DNA of 64,000 bases, from positions 62,001-126,000 of the forward strand of contig JAJQZP010000246.1 in NCBI GenBank assembly GCA_025403435.1, in the 5' to 3' direction. Below, piece by piece: positions 47,861-58,463 of this stretch; the stretch's first letter is position 1; each line of letters opens with the position of its first letter. Position numbers and translations under genes: made by a program. Source of the DNA: Artocarpus heterophyllus (lineage: Eukaryota > Streptophyta > Magnoliopsida > Rosales > Moraceae). Under the pieces are notes generated by a model that was not told the origin of the DNA, searched no databases, and saw nothing but the letters and a program-made list of their open reading frames with translations.

Positions 47861-48252
47861 GACTATGGAACCAGGGAGTCTCAGAAGTTCTATTTGATGA
47901 AGGCTGAGGAAATGGATCAACAAGGCTCTGTTGAGAAGGTGGTGGGCCTGTTGATTGTTTAGCAAAAGTATTGAGTAGAGATGTGGGAGCAAGATGTAAA
48001 GGATCAACCTTGATGAACTGTGACTACGGAGGGTTTGGCACAGTCTGTGCCTTTGAATTTACTGTGATCAACTAGATGATGTATCTTGCCAGGTTTCCTT
48101 CTCTTTTTTTCAAACAAAAGGCTCTGTCGTTTCAACAGCTGTAGAGTGTTTCTTGGAGTTATACTAATCCTTGAACTTTTTCCATTTGTAGTTCTGGTGC
48201 AGTGAAGTTTATCAAATTTTGTTGGAAAATCAAGGCCATACTCTAAGCTCAA
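47861..48252 (-). pseudogene. Possible upstream part of the tandem-repeat gene, frame-broken
   Basis: An 82-residue minus-strand frame (48004-48252) rich in Lys/Arg, with ISITPRNTLQLLKRQSLLF and FEKKRRKPGKIHHL, ends just before a second frame reading LHLAPTSLLNTFAKQSTGPP and PFPQPSSNRTSETPWF, which runs into the repeats. A one-base shift near 48013 separates the two. Composition looks protein-like, but no known domain is visible and no ATG or splice structure is convincing. Confidence 0.35.
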
Positions 48253-48555
48253 TAACTCCTAATCATTGTACTCACACTTTACTAGAGTTGGAAGCTTTTG
48301 GATACGGGTAACTCCGTTGGTCGGGTTGATAAGAGCTTAAAAAAAAAGCACAGATGGTCAACAAATTACAGCTATGATACTTTATAACAATAGGGATAGT
48401 GGAGAAAATGAGCTGAATTACAAAAATAAAAGCCTACCGATGAATCTTAATGAAAGTATTCTGACCAAATAAAAGCCTACTGATGAATCCTAATGAAAGT
48501 ATTTTGACCATTTGAGCAACAATTAAGGTAAGGTAATTGAGTGGCATGTGCTAGG

Positions 48556-48586
<31 letters not shown>

Positions 48587-49374
48587 GAAGCATTGGACAA
48601 CTAAATTGATCTCTGATTCCTTTTAGTGAGTTTTGTGTCCCACTTAAGAATCAAATGCAGGCAAAGAGGAGGATTATGAAGTTTTCTCTGTAATTAATTA
48701 AATACATTTTTTCAACAGAAGACAATGATTACAACAATGATGATAAGAAAACTTACTAGTGGTGCCTTCAACGATCAGAATTGAAGGACATTTCGGAAAG
48801 GCAGAAAACAAAAGATTGTTGTGACGAGATTGGAAGTGACAAGGATTGTGCTTATGCGCGTCACGTTGTACTATAGTGTAGAAATAGGACAGATCAAACA
48901 TAAATTTTGATATCCTCTTCAAGTGCATTCAAAGCACAAACACCCGATGGCACACGAAACCCATTCGGGTTGAGTTGATTAGGTCTGATTTCGAAATTTA
49001 AAAAAAAAAAAAAAGTTGAAAAGAGAGTGGAGAGGGAGACAGACATAACAAATCTGCTTGATTACTAAGAGCCAACTTGGTTTGAGCACTAATTTGATTC
49101 AAATGACTCAAAACCTAACGTGGATATCATCAATCCTTTCGGAAACCCATTTGGTGGCTGAAATTTGCAAGGTTTTTGAATCACTTTTTGGGTTCTCTTG
49201 ATTTAAGATCTGAAGTTCTGGTCGTCTTTGTTTTCTTGGGACTCCAATTACTGAGCTACAATGTTATATCTCAAGAACCCAAATGCAGGGGAATCTCTAC
49301 TGCATTCAAGAATCTTTGCTGGCCATTTTTTTAAGGTCGAGGGTTTAATTATGCTTCTACATTAATACCCCAAT
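48253..49374. other. Intergenic sequence between tandem-repeat locus and solo LTR
   Basis: Contains a duplicated phrase AAATAAAAGCCTAC(C/T)GATGAAT (48424 and 48467), a TA/T run near 48558-48587 and an A-run near 49000. The minus-strand frame 48698-48928 shows no domain. It could hold 5' exons of the repeat locus, but I cannot support any. Confidence 0.35.
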
Positions 49375-51358
49375 TGTTGAAATTAAAATATGAAACGCAG
49401 GGGAAAGAACAAATCATTGACAAACAAAAAATTTTCTGAAAACTTTGTTCGTCGAGAATAGATATATAATTTTAATTAACAATAAAAAGCTTTGGGAATT
49501 TTACTAACCTTTTGAATACTATCAGGGTATCTTAGCTTTCCTCTTTGACACTACGATCTTTCAATCTAGGCCTCCATACCAATGGAAAGACGAGTGGACA
49601 CATGAGATATCAGACTTTTTTTCAAAGAAGAACTCTCAGTTTTTCTCTTTGAGTATTCTGCAAATGACGCGTGAATAAAAAACTTCTAAGATAACTGTTA
49701 TCTCTCTCTTTTTATATTTGAATCATTAGTAATTTTTAATTTAAAATAACGATGATATCAGATATATAAAGAAATGATATATTTTACATGATTTCAACCT
49801 TTTTTTCCTTTTATTTTCTCCTTTTTTTAATTAAACGAATCACGTTTTTTAAGTGATTCTTATTGATATATATATATATATATATATATACAAACACACG
49901 TGTACAGTTTCTTAAACTTTCCCCCCTTTTTTTTGTCGAATCACAAAGTGATTCGTACATCATATATTTATACATATATATGGGGTAAAAAAAAAAAGTA
50001 AACGTTTACCTAAAGTAAACGAATTCAAAAAAAAAAAAAAAACAGTAATATATATATATATATTAATATATTATAAAATCTTATATATATATATATATAA
50101 GATTTGGTTCAAAACCATATATATATAAATCTAAATTTAAAAATAAATCACATTTATTAAAAAAAAATTAAAATTAATCAATTAATTAATTAACAAATGC
50201 TTAGTTAAATGTGACAACATTTATCACATTATATTACGTGTCACTAAGAATATTTTTCTGTGTCACATTAATAATTCAAGTGTGAAATAATTAATTCAGA
50301 ATTTAATAATTTCAAACTAAATATGTAAAATTCATTCTATACATAAATCCAATATAGTGTTACAGAAGTGAAATTGGAGACCTATGGACCTATAACCCAA
50401 ACTCCAATAAATTTTGACAATTAATCAAACTCTTTAATTAATGTGCTAAATTTATTAATTTTAGTGTTATTCCACTAAAAACCTGAAAATGAACTCTTAA
50501 GATTATAGTAAAATTACTCAAAGAAAATTAACGAGTAGTCCATTGATATAATCAATACATATAAGTCAGTCCTCTATAAATAGTTTATAATAAAAGCTAT
50601 GTTCAATTTTCGTTTACCTCTCTTATTATATCTTTATCCTTGAGTTTTAATAATCTTCTAATGAACAGTTAATTCATAATCTTATTATGAACGAGCGCTC
50701 TACTATTCAAACTTCGAATTATCACTCAAGAGAACTATTTTTCTAACTTCCATAGGGAAGGAATGAATTCCTTATCTGTATAATATTCTTCCCAGCCATT
50801 TATTACATTATGCTTCAAAGATGCTAAGTTATGATCTACGCTTAGACAAATCTTATCATGCATCAACAAACATAATATCATAAATAGGAGTCTAATAAAT
50901 ACTCAGGATTAAGACTGTCAAATATATGATCATCATAGTGGTAAATTTAAATACTCTATTTGTAACGGATGATTATTAGAGATTCATAATTTATCTGGTT
51001 TAGTCCTATATAATCTCATTATATAAAGTACCTCTAATCCAATGTCTCTATATTAATAGCCCGGATAATGACTATTTCATTCTAAATAAGATTATACCGT
51101 ACTTGTAATGTTTAATTAAGCATTTCAAACTTTAATTAATTATTACAAACTATTTAGATTATTATCTATAAATTTTATCCCTGAGCATATAATACTTATA
51201 TGCTAAATTTATAATGACATAAATAATCATGAAAAATTCTCGATGTTTATAAATGTATTCAAAACACATATAAGCAACCAAAATAATAATAAATGGCACT
51301 TTATTTATTTATTAACAATATGTACTATGTCACAGCTTTTAGGGAACCAAACCCAACA
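49375..51358 (-). mobile_element. Solo LTR, Copia (Maximus/SIRE-like) type, 1984 bp
   Basis: On the minus strand it begins TGTTGGGTTTGGTTCCC at 51358 and ends CCCCTGCGTTTCATATTTTA followed by ATTTCAACA at 49375. The flanks are CCAAT (49370-49374) and CCAAC (51359-51363), a 5-bp target duplication with one C/T change. No internal domains are present. Length and layout are close to the unit at 8313-10294, but the sequences have diverged, so it is a related family rather than a copy. Confidence 0.8.
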
Positions 51359-53131
51359 CCAACACCGAACTGGTATGCATTAATCTTTTGTCCCCATTTT
51401 CCTCGCCTCTCGCTCTTTCTCTCCCCCTTTCTCTCTTTCTCTCTCTCTCTTTTTCCTAGGCAAAATAGCGACTGTTGGTCCCTTTGGTTTGACCTTCTGC
51501 CGTTGACTCCCTCATTTTTTTCCGGTGATGGAGATTGGCCGAGTGTAAAGCTTATCGGACCCCCCTGCGTCTCTAACATGTTATCATTGTTGGCGGCGTA
51601 ATAGACGAAGACTGATACTCTTGCGAGTTGCTTGGATTCAGCCGGAGTGTACCCAATCGTCGGTGGGCTCAAACACAGTGATATGTTTTCCTGTCTCCAA
51701 AATATATTCCTTTTGTAATTTTTCTTGAAATTTGTTTTTTAGGCCTCGTTGATTAGAGTCCTGCATTTGAACTTTTTTTTGGGGCTCATTGATAGTCTTG
51801 CATTTGTGCTTCTATTGTGTTGACATGAAATTTGCTTAAAATGAAATCTTACTTTTTGTTGATTAATGTTGTGATTAAAATATGCTAAATGTGTTACATT
51901 TCAACTGAGGTCACAAATTCTAAATGGTCTTATTCTTTTGAGTTAAATTTTGTTGAATTGGAAATTTTTTTGAGCTTGTTGACTACAGTCTTGCATTTGT
52001 GCTTCTGTTCAAAAGAAATTTGAGTGTCTGTACTGGTTGATTTGAATTCTTTACTCTTGATTGATGAATTGTTTGCTCAATGTGTTAACTTTCAACTGAG
52101 GTCACAAATTCTGAAAGCTATCTTTCTTTTGAGTAAACATTCACAAGGATTATTGAGTAAACATTGTGATGTGCACAATGACCCAAATGTGGAACTGTGT
52201 TTCATGTTATTATCTTTTAAGCTCAATATTGCTTACAAAGTAGTTGAACATTATCTTTATGGATTGGTGCTCGTAGTTGCACCATGATTCCAGTAATGGA
52301 GATATAGGTAAGAAAAATGCTTTTCAAAATGATAGTTAAGACAATTAAAAATCTCTTTGGGCCCGTTTGGTTATAGCAACTAATTTTGAATGAAGATATG
52401 TAGCTAAAACTGATTTTGCATCATGTTTGGGAAAAAAAGATAAGATGAGCTTAAATTTTATGCCATTTGAAGAAGTTTGTTGAACTATGAAAATGTGGTA
52501 ACATCTTGACATTAACAAGTTTGTTGGAACCTTGCTGGTATATTATTTTCAGCTAGTAATTAACATGTTTGGAAATTGACACCATGATAAAAAGGACATG
52601 TCAAAAGGTGTTTGCAAATGTTTCCTAAATATACCATAATGAAAACCTTTTTTCAGCTTGTTGTTAATGATCCATGAAATGTGAAATGTGAAATGTGTTT
52701 TTATGAAATTTTCATCTGTTTATGCTTTTCCTTATTATTATTCCCCTATGTGGCTAATTAATATTCTTTCTTCTTTGTTCTGGTTACAGAAATTGAACTT
52801 GATAAGTTTGTTGGTACTACAATTATGATCTTAGAGAAAGGGTTGGCTGTGATGAAATTAATTTTGCTTCTTTATGTTGGTTGAAGTGTTATTGTTGTGG
52901 ATTGTCGCGCTTATGATACCAGTGTGCTCTTAGTTGACGATGCACAAGACTGGTCGTAGTATTCCTGCCGACATCTGAAGTGCCAATCCACAATGCTTAC
53001 GCTCCTAATGTGAAATGGAATATGCAATAGTTCTAAGCCAGATTTATGTCTTAATACTTTTTAACTTTTTATTGCATTGTTTTCGTGTATAACTTGCATA
53101 TGCATTGGTTGTTGTGGGCTCGATGATTTAA
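51359..53131. other. Intergenic sequence with weak repeat remnants
   Basis: A CT-rich tract (about 51405-51455) precedes several short frames with no domain. The 115-residue minus frame at 51325-51672 crosses the LTR boundary and is chance. Near 51760-52010 the phrase GTCTTGCATTTGTGCTTCT recurs, which suggests a local duplication. GGGCCCGTTTGG near 52369 resembles a MITE end. Confidence 0.4.
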
Positions 53132-53450
53132 TTGTGGAAATGGAAAAGTTGGAGAAGAAACGGAACGATGATGAGGCAACCGTTAATTGGAGCAGACAAA
53201 ATGAGAGGGCTTTGTTATTACGGTTGGTGGACCATCAACAACGAATTTTGGACAACATCCTTCAGTGGTCGATTAGGATCGGTGGGTGGGCAAAATTTTT
53301 GGTCTAGGTGTTCCTGGCGAATGTTGCAAACAAAAGAGGAATCGACTAAGAAAGATTTTTCATCTATATTTCATCCTCATAAATGCAAGTGGCCTTGGTT
53401 GGGATCCTGAAACTAGGGTGGTTCACTACAAGCCAGAGTATTTAGATGAT
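53132..53450 (+). pseudogene. Myb/SANT-like domain fragment, frameshifted
   Basis: One frame reads NWSRQNERALLLRLVDHQ, resembling the first helix of the Myb/SANT-like (Myb_DNA-bind_3) domain. After a stop and frame change another reads RLRKIFHLYFILINASGLGW, then DPETRVVHYKPEYLDDFL, the ending (GLGWDP...) typical of that domain. This protein type is encoded beside the transposase in PIF/Harbinger elements and has also been taken up as host genes. It lies on the same strand as the Harbinger transposase remnant 3.2 kb downstream. Confidence 0.55.
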
Positions 53451-55740
53451 TTTTTAGCAGTAATTTCTTCAATTTTTGCCTTTTGTAATTGGTTAATGCC
53501 CCAAAATAAATGTTTATTCTTTTTAATAAACGGCGGACGTATGTAGTATAGAAAAGATTGTCGTATCCACAGGGAGGTGAAAATTTATAACTCGAGAGAT
53601 TGATAAAAATAAACTTTCAAAAAGGAAAGCAGTTTTTGAAATCAAAGTTTAAAATAAAAGAAATATTTTTGTGGTTTTTATTTTATTTAATTCAAAATTT
53701 AAAGCATAAAATTAAAATGATGAAACTTTGAGAATCCCTTGTATGCTTTGCAATTGATATAGAATTTTAATTCTAATTAATAATTATCTAAAGTATTTGA
53801 TTTATTATATCTTTTCTCATTAATTGCAAGCACATTTTACTAATTATATAGGTCAACCTAAATCGACAATATAGCAAGCTATAATGCAGTAAGGGTTTTC
53901 CTATAAAAACTAGCAAAATAATCATCTGTCACTAATGATTTGGTGCACTAATTATGAAAATTTTAACCACAGTCACTCAATTATAATTAACATAATTTTA
54001 AGATAGCAAAGATAATAACAAATCAAAATTAATATATTTTCATGGAATAAATTATTGCGTTAATTTTGGCAGCACCTCGTTTTATTAAATGGTTTAAGAA
54101 TACACTATGTCATCCTCTGTCTACAATAAATTAAGACTTACCAAGCATTTACTGTGTCAGTCTATGTCTATAATGTAGCAGAAACTCAACTTAATAAATA
54201 AGCATGACTTTAGTATTATTAATATTAATTATGCAACACAATTAAATTACATAAAGAAAGCATGACTGAACCTATGTAAAAATTGGCAGCATAACAACAT
54301 TAACAAAAACATAAAGATATAATTTATTCCACAAAATATTAGCATTACAAAACAGATATAGAGATAAAATCTATACCATAGTACAAGGCATACAAGATCA
54401 TCTCTCTGCCTCACCAGACTCTATATACTAATTTAAGCATTATTTTATTATTACCTAGTAAAATACTGCTAAGTCTAACTCAACCGAAAAGAAAATGGGA
54501 AAGAGGACCAAAGGCCCGTTGAGGAGTATGCAATTGAGGCAAATGCCTCAGCATTTATAGGGGGCTTAAAAATCACAACTTGCTGTTTGTAAATATATTT
54601 TTTCCCTGTTGAAAGTTGACAATTTCGGATCATTTGATCCATTTTCTCTTCTTTTTTTCAGCTAAGATTTACTCATTGATATGCGAATTTGAGTTTGTAA
54701 TCCAGTGTGACGCAGACCAGACCAGCACAGAACAGGCACGATTTGAACCATTCAAAGCATGATCTAACAGCTGAAAAGTGCGCGAAGGATGGGCCCAGGT
54801 GGGACCAGTGGGGCCAAGATTTAGGACCGTTAGATCAGTCTTGGTATTCGCATCGACTGGCTGAGAGAGTGGCTGTACATAGACATGACCGCACGAGATT
54901 CCACGTAGGCCGAGATTCCCTCTGATTCTCTCTGCAGCTTTGTCGGCGCGTGTGATGCACGCGCCAATCATAGGTCGACACGTGGAATCCACAACTGAGA
55001 CACGCTGCTTCTCTAACATGCGTCAGCGTTGACGCTTCTCCTTGGCTGACGCATGACATGACGTCTGCAGTGGATGGACGGACGAGATTCGTTTGGCAGC
55101 TGATCCGAGGGATGAGAAATCACCACGTGTCCCTAAAAATTCAAAAATTTGAATTTTATTCATCTTCTTGATGCATTTGATGTCTGATTTTGCCCCTTTT
55201 TGTACTGTTTTGCTCTATTTTTCCTTCAGATTTCAACTCTAAAAGTCACAAACACACTAAAATTAATTATTTTACACACATAATATTTACAAACATATTA
55301 AAAATATTTTTTTTTACATTAAAACACACAAAAAGAATTAAAAACTTCTAAAATTTTCAGTCTCTTACGGTTTAACACAGATATAATTTTTATGACTTGG
55401 AAATTTTTTTAGAAATTACTAAAAATATAATAGAACATATTTGCAAACTTAAAACACACTATCAAATACGTTAAGACTCAAAATAAAATAACCGCGTTAA
55501 TTTTACGGTTTTAACTTTTTACAGACGAGACACTTTTTTAACACACCAAAATGACTCTAAAAATTACTAAAAATTCTATAAAACATAAAAACACACTAAA
55601 AACATATTTTTAAACACATTTACACACTAAGACATGAAAATACTTATTAACATAAAATTGCTATTAATTAGAGAATTTAATGAGAAATAAAAGCATAAAT
55701 AAATTATTTAAGCCTTAGAAAATGTACATTTTGACAGTCT
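53451..55740. other. Non-coding repeat-like sequence, probably retroelement-derived
   Basis: GATTGTCGTATCCACAGGGA near 53558 is a phrase I recall from many dicot retroelement-derived repeats. The stretch is AT-rich to 54480, has a more GC-rich zone with TGACGCATGACATGACG words at 54700-55100, and is AT-rich again to 55740. Open frames (54669-55059) are short and without domains. No LTR ends are visible. Confidence 0.35.
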
Positions 55741-56625
55741 CATCAGTAATTCTTCTACATACTCATGTGCCACCAACATTGGTCCCACGTCTCAGACAAT
55801 TGAGAAAAGGCCAATGCGAAACAAAGGTCTGACAGATTGGCAGGTAGCTGCCACTGCTTTGCAGAGTATCGTGGAGTCCTTATCTAGTTGTGGTAGAGTA
55901 TAGGCACTAGTGGTGCAAGTTCAACAAATCAACATGAGTCAAATAAGGGGGAATGGAGGCAGTGCCTAACTATCATGAATGAGATGAACCTAGGCCCAAA
56001 TAAGTATTAGGACTTTACAGACTTATTATCAACAAATCCTAAATTTCAGACCGCATTCCTGACAGTGAATTCTGAATATTGCATGGCCTTTGTAGAGAGG
56101 GGGATTGTAAAAGTTCAATCTTAACAACGACGTACAATAGAATGTACGCCTCCACCACTAGGACCATCTCAAGCACCACCGGTAGCATTCTTCCCTTCGC
56201 CAGCCTATTATCAAAAGGACACCCCATACTGCCTATGTCCACCTTATGGTGGAAATGACCCCTTTTAGTTGATCCATTTATTGCATGCCTGCCATTTCTT
56301 TTTCAAAGCATTTGTTTAAATTTGTCATGGCCTTCTTTAAGGTCAATATTTTTCCCACTCTGACATGGTTTAATTTTTTTAGTTACAATTGTATTATTGA
56401 TTCGATTGATTTTTCATTTGTGGGTGAGGACCACAGATTGTATTATTATTTGTATGTCTATTGTCATTGACAAATGTTTTATTTGCTTCAAGTTTATACA
56501 TTTATTTGGTTACAATACTAATGTTGTCTTCGTGTGCAAATCCATTTATTTATCTTCCAACTACAAAATTATGCAATGAAATTCTACAATCTTACAACAC
56601 ATTAATAATTCATTGTAGGGATTTT
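55741..56625 (+). other. Decayed coding-like remnant upstream of the Harbinger transposase
   Basis: A plus-strand trace reads LTDWQVAATALQSIVESLSS near 55830-55890, then QAPPVAFFPSPAYY near 56170-56215, with several stops. Composition looks like protein, but I cannot name a family; an internal part of the Harbinger element's first gene is possible. Confidence 0.3.
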
Positions 56626-58463
56626 ATGACAGATTTTGGTGATCCAAGTCATGGAAACAATAACTTGGATGACAATGATAAAATTTACGACATTGCAGCA
56701 GCCTCTATGATGCTTAGAGGTGGCAATAACCATGTTCGTGTCGTGTTCGTGCTGACACGTTTACAGCACGACACATTTAGCCCAAACACGAACATGACAC
56801 AATTGATAAATGTGTCAAAAATACAAACACGAACACAACATATTTATAGCACGCGTAACACGACACGACATAATTATTAAACCTGTCGTGACGGGTTGAC
56901 ACAATAACAACACGTTTGCGACCCAATTAACTAAAAATAAAAAAAAATAAAAAATAAAAAAACCAATAAAAAATAAAAAAAAAAAAACCATACAAAAATT
57001 AACAAAAACAACAAAAACTAAGACTTGCAATTCATGCACTTGAAATATATAACACATGTACCATAAAATAATTAAAAGAAATTAATATTTATTTTTCACA
57101 ACATAATTTTTAATTATTAATTGTTTTAAACTGGCTTTATATTTTTTTCTCCAATTTTTAAATAAGGCACATTGGAGACAACTTTGAATGGAAATGGATG
57201 AGAACCGAATGGAAATGCTTGAGAACTGAGGCGTTATATAGAGGAAAGTTAAAGGGAAACATGTTGTTTTTTCGATGTGGAACTTTTAATGTTTCAAAAG
57301 CATAAATACATAATAAATATATTAAAGGCTATTAATAAACACCAACTAGCAATCTAGTGTGGTGGTGGCGTGCATACTAAATGCACCTAAGGGTTCAAGG
57401 TTTGATTCCTTGTTTTACAAAATCAGAATTTTTTTTTTGGTTTTAAGTTCAAAGGTAGATCTATAATAAATAAAATAGAAGCTTTTATTTCACACCAACA
57501 ACTCATTAAGCGTGGTGGAAGCTAGCACAATAGCATAACCCTAAGGTGCAGGTTTGAATCTTCATATTTACAAAATCATGACATTTTTTTTTATGTTTAC
57601 GACTTGTTTAATTAAACATGTTAAGGCGTGTTTAGCGTATTAGCACCAATCTAGCCCGTTTATTTTTGTGTTATTCGTGCCAACCCATTTATGGTACAAT
57701 TAATAAATGTGCAATCCAAACCCGTTTATCTCGTGTCATTTTTGTATTGTATCATCGTGCCGTATCGAAATTGCCGGCTCTAACGACGCTATACGCATTT
57801 GTATTTATGCAGCCCCGTCAACTACGAAACATGTTGGGAATGCCTAGGCACGAAAGAGTAGATAATTTGCTACAAGGTCATCCCAATAAAATATACAATA
57901 AAATTCGAATGGGTTCTGACACTTTTACAATGCTAGGCGCAATAGTTCAAAACAAGGGTCTGCTAAGATCGAATCTTAATAGCAATGTTGATGAACAACT
58001 GATGATTTTTTTAAAAATCATATCACAAAGTCAAATAAACCAAGAAATGTAGGATTATTGGCAGCATTCAAGAGAAACAATTTCTTGTTACTTCACACAG
58101 GGCCTTCATGCAATATGTGAATTAAGGTATGACTTTATTCTACCTCCTAAATAGAATGACCTGCCGACGCTCGTGAGAAAGCATAGGAACAAGTGTCTTC
58201 CATGGTTTAAGGTAACTACAAGACACCTATTGAAATTATCTATACACTTGCATAAAATGGTTGACTTCAACCAAGTGACTTCCATTTCGGTTATGCAAGA
58301 TTGCGTAGACTTTATTAACTGTACACATATACTATGTATTCCATTCAACGAAGAAGCGAGAAGGTATATTAATAGAAAAGGATTTCACTCACAAAATGTC
58401 ATAAGTGTCTGTGACTTTGACATGAAATTTACATTCATCTTAACTGGCTGAGAGGGATCTGTT
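56626..58463 (+). pseudogene. PIF/Harbinger transposase, broken by two insertions
   Basis: The N-terminus at 56626 reads MTDFGDPSHGNNNLDDNDKI and IAAASMML, is interrupted by an hAT-like element (56715-57782), and resumes at 57791 in the same frame with FVFMQPRQLRNMLGMPRHER, GHPNKIYNKIRMGSDTF and NKGLLRSNLNSNVDEQLMIF. After a frameshift near 58050 come LHAICELRYDF and LPWFK, then QDCVDFINCTHILCIPF and NVISVCDFDMKFTFILTG. The pattern DC..IDGTHI ... NVL..CDFD..F is the DDE core of Harbinger (ALP1-like) transposases. The first catalytic Asp (IDGTH) is Asn here. The gene is cut off at 58463 by the Gypsy LTR, so the last DDE residue is not in the window on this side. Confidence 0.85.
56715..57782. 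mobile_element. hAT-like non-autonomous DNA transposon, 1068 bp
   Basis: The ends are TAGAGGTGGCAAT and, complemented, TAGAGCCGGCAAT. The flanks ATGATGCT (56707-56714) and ACGACGCT (57783-57790) form an 8-bp target duplication with two C/T differences, the hAT hallmark. Subterminal regions are packed with CGTGTCGTGTTCG-type words (GTTCGTGTCGTGTTCGTG, ACACGAACACGACA), as in a widespread plant hAT family. There is no transposase inside. Two imperfect ~90-bp direct repeats lie at about 57345-57440 and 57500-57590. Confidence 0.85.

Noticed and set aside
51325..51672. 115-residue minus-strand open frame
   Set aside because: It straddles the solo LTR boundary at 51358 and its middle is a translated CT-rich tract.
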